Shown piece by piece: positions 1 to 5,961 of a DNA stretch of 19,197 nucleotides. Every line of letters starts with the position of its first letter. The stretch's first letter is position 1. The position numbers and the translations under genes are program-made. The notes beneath the pieces are model-generated. The model made no database searches. It had not been told where the DNA came from and saw only the letters and a list, made by a program, of their open reading frames with translations. Source of the stretch: Patescibacteria group bacterium. Lineage in GTDB: Bacteria > Patescibacteriota > Minisyncoccia > Portnoybacterales > GWB1-42-6. The stretch spans positions 1-19,197 of the forward strand of contig JAHKAK010000005.1 of assembly GCA_018826025.1 (NCBI GenBank). The letters run 5' to 3'.

Positions 1-83
1 ATCCGGCCTTTCTCTTTTTTGTCTGCCTTTAGATATCTCGGTTTAACTTCATCTAACAGCTCTTTTTTACTCATGTTGGTCAT
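1..83 (-). CDS. N-terminus of a probable IS481-like transposase (partial, runs off the left edge)
   Basis: Reading leftward from ATG at 83 (or the in-frame ATG at 74) gives an open frame to the window edge whose residues include KKELLDEVKPRYLKADKKEK followed by GR. This resembles the N-terminal helix-turn-helix start of integrase-core (IS481-like) transposases, where a 'RY..A...EK..IL' pattern opens the protein; this is from memory of the family and only about 27 residues are visible. No DDE catalytic core is in the window. A near-palindrome with 8-bp arms (ATGTAACC/GGTTACAT) lies immediately upstream at about 86-122 and could be an operator or the end of the insertion sequence. A weak AAGG lies upstream of the ATG at 83. 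Confidence 0.5.
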   Translation of the reverse strand, partial: MTNMSKKELLDEVKPRYLKADKKEKGR

Positions 84-85
84 AG

Positions 86-122
86 ATGTAACCTTAAAAT
101 TAATGATTAATTTCGGTTACAT
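86..122. repeat. Imperfect palindrome upstream of the transposase
   Basis: The arms ATGTAACC and GGTTACAT are perfect 8-bp inverted repeats; inside them ATTAAT and ATTAAT around a central G extend the dyad with a small mismatch. It sits directly in front of the partial transposase. IS481-type ends begin with TGT, so TGTAACC could be the outer end of the element, or the dyad could be an operator. Neither is proven. Confidence 0.45.
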
Positions 123-179
123 TTTATATGACTCAACCGATAAGAGGAAAGTTAGATTTTAGATGGCTCAATTCGATTT

Positions 180-300
180 TCTTGACCCCGGAGCCTATTT
201 TTAGTAGCATAATAAGTGTTCAAGAGGAGGGCTTTTTAATCGCTAAAAAGCCTAGAATAAGCATAATTCGCATGAATTTCCGCTATTCGCACGCCTAAAA
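180..300 (+). promoter_or_regulatory. Putative promoter and leader hairpin of the M23 peptidase gene
   Basis: A TTGACC box near 182 is followed after 17 bases by TAGCAT, a weak sigma70-type pair. Downstream, at 228-251, GGCTTTTTA and TAAAAAGCC form a perfect 9-bp hairpin with loop ATCGC, preceded by AGGAGG but with no start codon near it. No T-run follows, so it is more likely a leader structure than a terminator. The remainder up to the ATG at 301 is AT-rich, with the short 'cgaatttccgc' motif also seen at 11.6 kb. Confidence 0.35.
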
Positions 301-1461
301 ATGGACAATAAAACCGATAAATTACGTTCGCGTCTGATTGGGGTAATCAAGGTAATTTTACGGATTTTGCGCCAACCGCGGCAATATTTGGCCCGTCATC
401 AACGATGCCTTTTTGTTGCCGCGGTTATTTTTATTATCTTTGGAACATTAAATTACGCGGATTTACAGGTTAAGGATAAAAAAGAAACGCCGGGCAATAA
501 GTGGTGGCAGTCGGGCAATGAATTGATAGAAGAAACCGCGGCGGATTTGAACGTGGGTATTATGGGTGGCGCGCTAAACTTGACTGCTTCGGCTATTCCC
601 GTGGCTCAAGTTAGCGTGGACTTCTCGGCTGATGATGAATTGGAAAATCAGGACTTAGCCATTATGGAAGGTTCTGGCCTTTTATCCCCCGAGATGTCGG
701 GCAACGCGTTTTTTGGCATGCCAAAAGAAGCGGCAACCTATATTGTTCAGGAGGGCGACTCTCCTTTTTCCATTGCGGTTAAATTTGGCATCAGCACGTA
801 TACGGTTTTGGCCGCCAATAATCTGCGTGAGGGCGACTATATCAAGCCGGGCCAGTCGTTAATTATCTTACCGATTAACGGCGTGCGCGTGAAAGTGGCG
901 GCTAAAGATACTATCGCTTCTTTAGCCAAAAAATATAAAGGCGAAGAAGACGAAATTAAAACATTCAACGGCATCTATGAAGATACCAAGCTGGTGGCTG
1001 GCGATTTTATCATTATCCCGGACGGCGAACTGACAACGACGGTTCTGGCTAGGGCCACGGTCACCGCGCCAAAGTATTCCGGCGCGACTCCATTCAGCGG
1101 CGGCTGGTTAATTGCGCCAACGACAGGTAAAGATTGGGGTCGGCTCCATGGCAGCAATGCGGTTGACGTGGCTAATGCTTGCGGCACGCCAATTTACGCG
1201 GCCGCAGCCGGCACCGTCATCCTATCGGATGGTATCGGATGGAATTTTGGCTACGGAAAATATATTATGATCCGCCACGCCAATGGCGTGGTAACAGTTT
1301 ATGGCCACGCGGCCAGTCTTTTCGTTGGCGTCGGGGAAAAGGTCGGACAAGGCCAGCTTATTGCCCTAATGGGTACTACCGGCCGTTCAAGCGGGTGCCA
1401 TTTGCACTTTGAGGTTCGCGGCGCCAAAAATCCGTTGGCGGGAGCGAAAACGATAAAGTAA
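301..1461 (+). CDS. LysM-domain M23 family metallopeptidase (cell-wall hydrolase)
   Basis: A membrane-anchored peptidoglycan endopeptidase of 386 residues, probably acting on the outer face of the cytoplasmic membrane. A basic N-terminus precedes one membrane segment at about 37-52 (LFVAAVIFIIFGTL). Residues 146-191 form a clear LysM domain (YIVQEGDSPFSIAVKFG ... IKPGQSLIILP) and 195-241 a second, weaker one. The C-terminal third (about 270-380) is an M23/lysostaphin-type domain with H283 and D289 (LHGSNAVDV), H336 (VYGH) and the H367-L-H369 motif, which together supply the Zn2+ ligands and catalytic histidine of the family. The H-x5-D spacing is longer than the textbook HxxxD but is, as I recall, common in CPR homologues. 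No Shine-Dalgarno precedes the ATG. A strong terminator follows. Role in wall remodelling or division is inferred from the family. Confidence 0.93.
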   Translation: MDNKTDKLRSRLIGVIKVILRILRQPRQYLARHQRCLFVAAVIFIIFGTLNYADLQVKDKKETPGNKWWQSGNELIEETAADLNVGIMGGALNLTASAIPVAQVSVDFSADDELENQDLAIMEGSGLLSPEMSGNAFFGMPKEAATYIVQEGDSPFSIAVKFGISTYTVLAANNLREGDYIKPGQSLIILPINGVRVKVAAKDTIASLAKKYKGEEDEIKTFNGIYEDTKLVAGDFIIIPDGELTTTVLARATVTAPKYSGATPFSGGWLIAPTTGKDWGRLHGSNAVDVANACGTPIYAAAAGTVILSDGIGWNFGYGKYIMIRHANGVVTVYGHAASLFVGVGEKVGQGQLIALMGTTGRSSGCHLHFEVRGAKNPLAGAKTIK

Positions 1462-1482
1462 GAAGTGATAAGTGATAAATAA

Positions 1483-1519
1483 AAAAGCCCCGTTCCGTTC
1501 GACGGAATTAGGGGCTTTT
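1483..1519. terminator. Bidirectional intrinsic terminator between convergent genes
   Basis: AAAAGCCCC (1483-1491) pairs with GGGGCTTTT (1511-1519), with an inner TTCCG/CGGAA stem. It has T-rich ends on both strands and lies between the convergent peptidase gene and the minus-strand orphan gene whose stop is at 1523. Confidence 0.85.
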
Positions 1520-1522
1520 GGG

Positions 1523-1987
1523 TTAGCGGTTGTGGTAGACAAGATCCATAATCGCCTTGGTCATTGTCATTTTTTCGTCAAGCTTAATGGATATGTTCGG
1601 GTCGCCATCATGGCCAGTGCCCGGGCTCGGGATGTTGAGCCAGCTTTGAAAGCGGAAAAAAAGACCTTGATACGCGGCGCTTCCACCATAGCGGTCAATA
1701 AGCCACGTGCTATGGCGGGGCGTGTCGTAGGACTGGCCAAAGGCGGCCAGCAATTCTTCTTTGGGGAAAATAACCGTGCCGGAAACAGCTGTTTTCGGGC
1801 CCTGGATTACTTTCCAGGTAAGCAACCAACTGGTTTGATGTCTTTGAATTAGCAACTCCGCCGCGCTTCCCTGTAATAAGAGAAGGTCGTTGCAGAGCCC
1901 TTGAGCTACGACACTCATTTTGCTTCCGTGATGATGCCACCAAATCGGACACCCCATTCCTCCGAATTCTGGAGTTTTTTCTTTCAT
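1523..1987 (-). CDS. Hypothetical protein, 154 aa, strong Shine-Dalgarno
   Basis: I do not recognise a family. The start at 1987 is supported by a near-perfect AAAAGGAGGT six bases upstream, and the stop abuts a terminator, so this is a real gene and the plus-strand frame opposite it is not. The product is predicted soluble, with no signal peptide or membrane segment, Trp/His-rich near the N-terminus (WWHHH at 16-20) and with a charged C-terminal segment (SIKLDEKMTMTKAIMDLVYH). A promoter candidate lies at 2053-2082 (TTGACT, 18 bp, TAGGAA). It belongs with the other orphan genes at 12.4-15.5 kb in style: solitary, with its own terminator and no recognisable domain. Confidence 0.7.
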   Translation of the reverse strand: MKEKTPEFGGMGCPIWWHHHGSKMSVVAQGLCNDLLLLQGSAAELLIQRHQTSWLLTWKVIQGPKTAVSGTVIFPKEELLAAFGQSYDTPRHSTWLIDRYGGSAAYQGLFFRFQSWLNIPSPGTGHDGDPNISIKLDEKMTMTKAIMDLVYHNR

Positions 1988-2052
1988 ATCCGCACCTCCT
2001 TTTAGCGTTTGCTTCTTGGTTAAAAGAACCGTCCTCTTCTAAGACTAATTAA

Positions 2053-2082
2053 TTCCTAACATAGGCGATGGTTAGAAGTCAA
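2053..2082 (-). promoter_or_regulatory. Putative promoter of the orphan gene at 1523-1987
   Basis: On the minus strand TTGACT (2082-2077) is followed after 18 bases by TAGGAA (2058-2053). The -35 box is good, the -10 weak. It lies about 65 bp upstream of the start codon. Confidence 0.4.
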
Positions 2083-2096
2083 TAAAAATTTCTTTT

Positions 2097-2119
2097 TGCC
2101 CCCCTTTACAAGGGGGGGG
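2097..2119. repeat. GC-rich hairpin after comM
   Basis: CCCCCCTTTACAAGGGGGG forms a tight hairpin 14 bp past the comM stop. No T-run follows directly on the minus strand, so it is a poor terminator; it resembles a single stem of the CCCCTCTTT/AAAGAGGGG repeat family found elsewhere in the window. Confidence 0.5.
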
Positions 2120-2132
2120 TCGCAGTCATGAT

Positions 2133-3674
2133 TTAAAAATTATCCTCCCTCGGCCGGTATTGCAGGGCTTCGGCTATGTGCGTGGCTTGAATATTGGGCT
2201 CAAGAGATAAGTCCGCGATGGTGCGGGCTAATTTTAGAATACGGTGATAAGCGCGAGCGGATAATTTCAGGTTTTGTACCGCGGTTTTTAAAATTTCCTG
2301 ACCCGCGTTGTCCAGTTGGCAGTATTTTTTCATCTGTTGCAAATTCATTTCCGAATTGGTTTGAATTTTATCGTTTTTAAATCTGGCCTGTTGCTGTTGA
2401 CGGGCAGTTTGTACGCGCGTCCGGACCGTTTGAGAGTCCTCCCCCATTTTTTCCGCGGCCAGTTTTTCGTATTTGATGGTGGGCACGTCAATGTGCAAAT
2501 CAATGCGGTCAAGCAAGGGCCCGGAAATGCGGCGTTTGTATTTGCTTACTTGCGCGGGCGAGCAAAGACATTGTTTTTCCGGGTTGGTGGCGTGGCCGCA
2601 GGGGCAAGGGTTCATAGCCGAGACCAACATAAACTGGGCGGGAAATTCTAACGCCCCCGCCGCCCGCGAAATTGTGATGACGCCGTCTTCCAGGGGTTGG
2701 CGCAGGGCTTCCAGGACATCGCGGTGGAATTCGGGTAATTCGTCCAGAAATAAAACCCCGCGGTGCGCCAGGGTGATTTCGCCCGGCTTTGGGTGGTTGC
2801 CGCCGCCAACGAGCGCCACGGCCGAGGCGGTATGATGCGGGCTGCGGAAAGGCCGGCGTGTGAGCACAGGTTTGTCAGGGTTTAAGCGGCCGGCAATACT
2901 GAAAATTTTAGTAGTTTCCAGAGCCTCCTCAAAAGATAAGGGCGGCAAGATTGTTGGTAAGGTGCGCGCCAGCAAAGTTTTGCCGGTGCCCGGGGGCCCT
3001 GACATTAAGATATTGTGATGCCCGGCCGCGGCAATTTCCAAGGCGCGTTTGGCATGTTCCTGCCCCCGGATATAGGCCATATCCGCGCCTGATTCTATAT
3101 CGTCAAAAGTAAAATCAAGCTCGGTTGGCGGCTGGGGAGGCAGAATTTCTTTTTGTTCTAAATGTAAAAAAAGCTGGGTGAGCGAGTCCAGCCCAAAAAC
3201 TTTGATTTCTTTAATTAAGGCGGCTTCGGCGGCGTTGGCGCGGGGCACAAAAAGTTCTTTAAATCCGCGGTCCCGTGCCATCAAGGCAATGGGCAAAACG
3301 CCGCTGACCGGCCTAAGCTTGCCTTCTAAGGAGAGCTCGCCGACAAATATTTTAGCGGAAATCTCACTAGCCAGTAATTGCTCGGAGGCCAACAAAAAAG
3401 CCACGGCGACCGGCAGGTCGTAGCTGGGTCCTTCTTTTTTAATGTCCGCTGGCGCCAGGTTCACGATTACGCGGCGGTTGGTGTGGTGCGGGGGTGAGGC
3501 GCCGGAGTTTTTAATGGCCGAACAAACCCGCTCTTTTGATTCATTGACCGCGGCGTCAGGCAAGCCCACGATTTGGAAGTTATGAAGCCCGGCGGACATA
3601 TCCACTTCCACTTCAATCGGCAGGCAATCCAGACCCAAAGTGGCGGCGGAAAAAACTTTGGCAGGAGAAGGCAT
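2133..3674 (-). CDS. comM: YifB/ComM family Mg-chelatase-like AAA+ ATPase
   Basis: Full-length 513-residue ComM homologue. In naturally competent bacteria ComM is a hexameric helicase that promotes branch migration when incoming single-stranded DNA recombines with the chromosome. The N-terminal ChlI/Lon-protease-like domain (about 5-165, with NFQIVGLPDAAVNESKERV) is followed by an AAA+ domain with Walker A GPPGTGKT at 226-233 and Walker B GVLFLDE at 306-312. Cysteines C357, C359, C369 and C371 (NPCPCG ... CLC) form the usual putative zinc knuckle. A Mg-chelatase C-terminal domain ends the protein near KLARTIADL. The gene stands alone between an upstream extended -10 promoter at 3869-3877 and a hairpin downstream, and its leader contains a 164-bp palindromic element. 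A DNA-uptake role fits CPR cells, but it is inferred. Confidence 0.95.
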   Translation of the reverse strand: MPSPAKVFSAATLGLDCLPIEVEVDMSAGLHNFQIVGLPDAAVNESKERVCSAIKNSGASPPHHTNRRVIVNLAPADIKKEGPSYDLPVAVAFLLASEQLLASEISAKIFVGELSLEGKLRPVSGVLPIALMARDRGFKELFVPRANAAEAALIKEIKVFGLDSLTQLFLHLEQKEILPPQPPTELDFTFDDIESGADMAYIRGQEHAKRALEIAAAGHHNILMSGPPGTGKTLLARTLPTILPPLSFEEALETTKIFSIAGRLNPDKPVLTRRPFRSPHHTASAVALVGGGNHPKPGEITLAHRGVLFLDELPEFHRDVLEALRQPLEDGVITISRAAGALEFPAQFMLVSAMNPCPCGHATNPEKQCLCSPAQVSKYKRRISGPLLDRIDLHIDVPTIKYEKLAAEKMGEDSQTVRTRVQTARQQQQARFKNDKIQTNSEMNLQQMKKYCQLDNAGQEILKTAVQNLKLSARAYHRILKLARTIADLSLEPNIQATHIAEALQYRPREDNF

Positions 3675-3684
3675 AAAGATAGAA

Positions 3685-3848
3685 TGTCATCGCGAGCCCC
3701 GCAGGGGCGTGGCGATCCCGTGATATTGCCGCGCCCATTCGCCCGGCCGAAGCCTTGGGCGAAGCGCGGGCGGGATTGCCCGCCTGCCAGAGCCTACGGT
3801 TTCGGCCGTTGGCGGGCAGGCTTCGTCACTTCGTTCCTCGCAATGACA
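3685..3848. repeat. MITE-like element with TGTCATYGCGAG ends in the comM leader
   Basis: The ends TGTCATCGCGAG and CTCGCAATGACA are inverted repeats with one mismatch. Between them is a GC-rich stretch of nested stems, for example GCCCGCCTGCCA against TTGGCGGGCAGG and GCCCATTCGCCC near GGGCGAA. Its base composition contrasts with the flanks. Elements with TGTCATTGCGAG ends are, to my knowledge, common dispersed repeats in several environmental bacterial genomes. It lies wholly between the putative comM promoter and start codon, so it would be transcribed as leader RNA. Confidence 0.75.
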
Positions 3849-3868
3849 CTTTAAGAGTTGTTGCTTTT

Positions 3869-3877
3869 ATTATAGCA
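3869..3877 (-). promoter_or_regulatory. Extended -10 promoter, probably for comM
   Basis: On the minus strand TGC precedes TATAAT (3874-3869), a textbook extended -10. No good -35 is visible because the position is occupied by the T-run of the upstream terminator. Transcription would start near 3862 and cross the 3685-3848 element. Confidence 0.5.
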
Positions 3878-3881
3878 TAAT

Positions 3882-3906
3882 AAAAAAACCACCTGTTTGA
3901 GTGGTT
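3882..3906 (-). terminator. Intrinsic terminator of the DksA/TraR-like gene
   Basis: AACCAC (3887-3892) pairs with GTGGTT (3901-3906); read on the minus strand the hairpin ends in GGTTTTTTTA. It begins about 23 bp past the stop at 3929. Confidence 0.85.
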
Positions 3907-3928
3907 GTTTTGGCTAAAATAGCCGGAA

Positions 3929-4300
3929 CTATTTGTTCCTTTTCTTTTCGCAGTCCAGGCAAGCGCGCGCTTCAGGCATGGCTTCCAGACGCTTGATGTC
4001 AATTTCGCCGGGGCAGTTTTCGCACTGGCCGTAGGTGTTTTTCTTCATTTTATCCAAGGCGCGGTTAATGTCGGCCAGCCTTAATTCCAGCGCGTATTCC
4101 ACGGGCAAGGCGCTGTCGTAGGCGGCCACTTCAAAGGCTTCTTCATCTGAACTTTGGTTCGTGCCAAAATCAGGAAACCGGGTGTCATAGTCCCCCGGTA
4201 GCTTTTCGTCTTTCTTGGCGAACGAAGTTAGTTCGTTTTCCAGCTTAGTCTTGCGTTCCTCCAACATTTTTTTTAATTTGTCAGTGGTCTTTTTATCCAT
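3929..4300 (-). CDS. DksA/TraR C4-type zinc-finger protein
   Basis: A 123-residue member of the DksA/TraR family, proteins that reach into the RNA polymerase secondary channel and alter promoter kinetics with ppGpp. Residues 1-85 are a charged helical, coiled-coil-like segment (KLKKMLEERKTKLENEL); the C-terminal finger uses C93-E-N-C96 and C114-L-D-C117, a C-x2-C-x17-C-x2-C pattern as in the family. The coiled-coil tip region has DEEAFEVAAYD rather than an obvious DxxDxA motif, so full DksA activity is uncertain and a shorter regulatory or sporulation-type role (YocK/YteA-like) is possible. The start at 4300 has no strong Shine-Dalgarno. A terminator follows and a promoter candidate lies at 4404-4433. 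Confidence 0.88.
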   Translation of the reverse strand: MDKKTTDKLKKMLEERKTKLENELTSFAKKDEKLPGDYDTRFPDFGTNQSSDEEAFEVAAYDSALPVEYALELRLADINRALDKMKKNTYGQCENCPGEIDIKRLEAMPEARACLDCEKKRNK

Positions 4301-4347
4301 AAAAATGTAAATTGGATCCCCGCTTATTTACGGTCTCCGACTAAAGC

Positions 4348-4376
4348 AAAGCTGAGGTTAACTCTGTCAAGACTCC
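4348..4376. repeat. Divergent copy of the AAAGCTGAG...CTCTG repeat segment
   Basis: AAAGCTGAGGTTAACTCTGT and the next nine bases match, with a few changes, the segment AAAGCTGAGCTTAGCTCTGC found inside the DUF559-associated repeats at 16162 and 17671. It lies in the leader of the DksA/TraR-like gene. Confidence 0.55.
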
Positions 4377-4403
4377 AAACCTGTTTTTGGTTGATATGTT
4401 TAT

Positions 4404-4433
4404 AGTATAGAATAAGGAAGTAAAATAAAGCAA
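4404..4433 (-). promoter_or_regulatory. Putative promoter of the DksA/TraR-like gene
   Basis: On the minus strand TTGCTT (4433-4428) and TATACT (4409-4404) are separated by 18 bp. This would give a leader of about 97 nt. A nearer TTGACA (about 4368) has no acceptable -10 at the right distance. Confidence 0.45.
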
Positions 4434-4476
4434 GGGGATGTGTGAAAAGAGACGCTCCAGTGCCAATTTTGATAGA

Positions 4477-4583
4477 CCCCGTAAGAAGTTCAGTCAAGGC
4501 GGTTGTCGTCCATGATGATAGGGCGAATCGCCTTCGGCTTAGAAGTTGACCAAATCATCTCTTTGGTAAAACTTCTAACGGGG
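4477..4583. repeat. CCCCGTTAGAAG inverted-repeat element, copy 1 (107 bp)
   Basis: Starts CCCCGTAAGAAGTT and ends AACTTCTAACGGGG, a 14-bp terminal inverted repeat with one mismatch. The interior holds the dyad GGCGAATCGCC followed by a CGGCTT motif, both shared with the copy at 12037-12144. No coding frame is visible. Confidence 0.8.
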
Positions 4584-4587
4584 TAAA

Positions 4588-4614
4588 CAAAAAAAACACC
4601 GCTAAACGGTGATT
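4588..4614 (-). terminator. Intrinsic terminator of the candidate RNA gene
   Basis: On the minus strand ATCACCG-TTTAG-CGGTG is followed by eight T residues. No protein gene lies upstream of it for 440 bp, so it is best explained as the end of the structured transcript that starts near 4882. Confidence 0.85.
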
Positions 4615-4882
4615 TGTTCGTCTTTCTTGTTTGCTGAGGGGGGTAAACTGTTTGAGGGGCGTTAAGAGCCCGAATTTTATATGAATATTGGGGCTAACGC
4701 CCCTCAGCCTTTTTGTACCTCCCTACTACCGTATAGAAAGCTCTTTGGACCTTATATTTTTACGGTCCTTGGAGGCATTCGCGACACAAAAAGGAAACAA
4801 ATCCTCTTAAACCAGCCTGGCCCATTTTGGGCTTGGAAAGAACTAATTTATTTTGTCTAAACTTTGGCCAGTTCTAAGGACG
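4588..4882 (-). ncRNA. Candidate structured non-coding RNA, about 295 nt, family unknown
   Basis: A good promoter (4888-4916) and a strong terminator (4588-4614) bracket a region with no credible reading frame but dense perfect helices. Seen on the plus strand: GACGA 4879-4883 with TCGTC 4618-4622 closes the 5' and 3' ends; AGAACT/AGTTCT near the 5' end; ACAAAAAGG 4786-4794 with CCTTTTTGT 4708-4716; CCTCC 4718-4722 with GGAGG 4771-4775; GGACC 4747-4751 with GGTCC 4764-4768. An 11-bp helix (GAGGGGCGTTA 4654-4664 with TAACGCCCCTC 4695-4705) competes with a 9-bp helix (GCTGAGGGG 4633-4641 with CCCCTCAGC 4700-4708) for the same strand. I looked for RNase P, tmRNA, SRP and 6S signatures and saw none. 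Lineage-specific regulatory RNA is the inference. Confidence 0.6.
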
Positions 4883-4887
4883 ATGTT

Positions 4888-4916
4888 ATTTTAACAATAC
4901 GGCTAAATCCAGTCAA
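4888..4916 (-). promoter_or_regulatory. Sigma70-type promoter of the candidate RNA gene
   Basis: On the minus strand TTGACT (4916-4911), a 17-bp spacer and TAAAAT (4893-4888): one of the best promoters in the window. An A-rich stretch (GTGGAAAAATT) lies upstream in the UP-element position. Start predicted near 4881-4883. Confidence 0.75.
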
Positions 4917-4954
4917 GCGCAATTTTTCCACATCTTGTCCACATGCACCGCAAG

Positions 4955-5055
4955 CCACGGATACAGCGGATTTTAAGCGGATAGCACGGATGTAGATTAC
5001 GTATCAGCGTATATCCGTTTTAAATCCGCGTTATCCGCGGTTACGTTATCCGTGG
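4955..5055. repeat. Long imperfect palindrome built of CGGATA motifs (101 bp)
   Basis: The ends CCACGGATA and TATCCGTGG pair exactly, and inner blocks (GGATTT/AAATCC, GCGGATA/TATCCGC, ACGGAT/ATCCGT) continue the stem around a loop near 4992-5012. It abuts the stop codon of the upstream minus-strand gene (TGA at 5058-5056) and may end its transcript. Smaller CGGATA-rich relatives occur at about 14291-14308 and 15588-15635. Confidence 0.8.
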
Positions 5056-5754
5056 TCATTTAATGATTTTTTCTATTGTTTCTTTGAGAAGGCTTTCATT
5101 GTTCGTCAAAATAAAATAATTGTTAACTTGGGCATAAAAAAGGCTGAGTTTGTCCTTTTTTAGCGATTGGACTTGAGAAATCTTAATTTGTCGGTAAATC
5201 TCACTGGTTAGGTTAAAATTTTGTTTTAGAGCTTGTTCAGTTTGGTCGCGCGAGGAAAGGAATTCATCGGAGGACGCCTTAATCGTAGCTAAAATAAGCC
5301 AGGTTGGGTTGGCTCCGGTTGTCTGGGGTAAAATTGCTAAGGCCATTTGGTCGGCCAAGAGGGCTAGCGTTTGTTCTGGTTGGTCAATTTTGGTTTGTGA
5401 CCGGAATTCATTTAGTGCCTCTTTACCCCAGGTTAGCCAAGGCCAGTCAGGATTATCGTTTTTTTGGGATTTTAAGAAAGCAATCAGCGTGGACTGGTTA
5501 AAATAAGACGACGCGATGGCGTTTGGCGGCAGCAGTTTTTGATAAGGCGAGACAGGTTTTAAAAAATACAACCAAGCAATGGTTGCGCCTTCGGCCAAAA
5601 CTAAAATCAGCAACAGCCAAAGGTATTTTTTTAGGCGGCTATGGACGGGCGGCTTAGCTGGCAAGTTGGTTAGGTTGACGAAATTTTTTGCCGGCTTGGC
5701 GCCTTCATTGCTATTGGCGGATGACTTGTTGATCTTTATTTGGGTTGATTGCAT
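5056..5754 (-). CDS. Membrane-anchored protein of unknown function, DUF3352-like C-terminal domain
   Basis: A 232-residue protein with a disordered N-terminus (about 1-40), one membrane helix (about 43-65, YLWLLLILVLAEGATIAWLY) and an extracytoplasmic domain of about 165 residues. The end of that domain (YRQIKISQVQSLKKDKLSLF ... YFILTNNESLLKETIEKII) aligns by eye with the end of the 590-aa protein two genes upstream (YRGIQIRYVNLPEPDLSLDY ... LIFATSKASMHAIIDRVL), so the two appear to be paralogous at the C-terminus. The pattern recalls DUF3352-type proteins of unknown role. No Shine-Dalgarno. It follows the nucleotidyltransferase gene by about 207 bp, a gap filled with repeats. Function unknown; surface or envelope location inferred. 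Confidence 0.8.
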   Translation of the reverse strand: MQSTQIKINKSSANSNEGAKPAKNFVNLTNLPAKPPVHSRLKKYLWLLLILVLAEGATIAWLYFLKPVSPYQKLLPPNAIASSYFNQSTLIAFLKSQKNDNPDWPWLTWGKEALNEFRSQTKIDQPEQTLALLADQMALAILPQTTGANPTWLILATIKASSDEFLSSRDQTEQALKQNFNLTSEIYRQIKISQVQSLKKDKLSLFYAQVNNYFILTNNESLLKETIEKIIK

Positions 5755-5842
5755 AAAGTAATTCTATAAAATGCTAAATCCTAATATTGAAATCCGAAAC
5801 AAATTCTAATGACCGAAATACTAAATTCCAAACAGGCTCAAA

Positions 5843-5921
5843 TTTAACTCCCCCCGACCCCCTCTTTAAAAAAGAGGGGGTGCCCTCTCTTTCATAAAAG
5901 AGAGGGGTGGGGTGAGTTATA
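5843..5921. repeat. TTTAACTC/GAGTTA double-hairpin repeat, gene-free copy 1
   Basis: Begins TTTAACTCCCC and ends GGGGTGAGTTATA, with two internal hairpins: CCCCCTCTTT/AAAGAGGGGG and CCCTCTCTTT/AAAGAGAGGG. This is the full double-hairpin form of the repeat that flanks the two DUF559 genes at 15.7-17.7 kb. It sits between the nucleotidyltransferase and the 232-aa gene. Confidence 0.85.
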
Positions 5922-5961
5922 TTTATTCGTACATTTAAAATTATGATTTTGAATTTAGGTA

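Noticed and set aside
1472..1852. Plus-strand frame opposite the 154-aa orphan gene
   Set aside because: It begins inside the terminator, has no ribosome-binding site, and the minus-strand frame has AAGGAGGT at the right distance.
4355..4374. TTGACA as -35 of the DksA/TraR-like gene
   Set aside because: No acceptable -10 lies 16-18 bp downstream, and the hexamer is part of a dispersed repeat segment.
4588..4882. RNase P RNA, tmRNA, SRP RNA or 6S RNA
   Set aside because: None of the hallmark sequences is present: no GAGGAAAGTCC or ACAGAA block, no tRNA-like ends or tag frame, no SRP GGAAGCAGCC-type loop, and no single long rod with a central bubble. It is listed as family unknown.
4924..4943. 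DnaA-box-like TTTTCCACA and TTGTCCACA close together
   Set aside because: Only one fits the relaxed consensus, there is no AT-rich unwinding region or dnaA/dnaN gene nearby, and two such 9-mers are not strong evidence of an origin.
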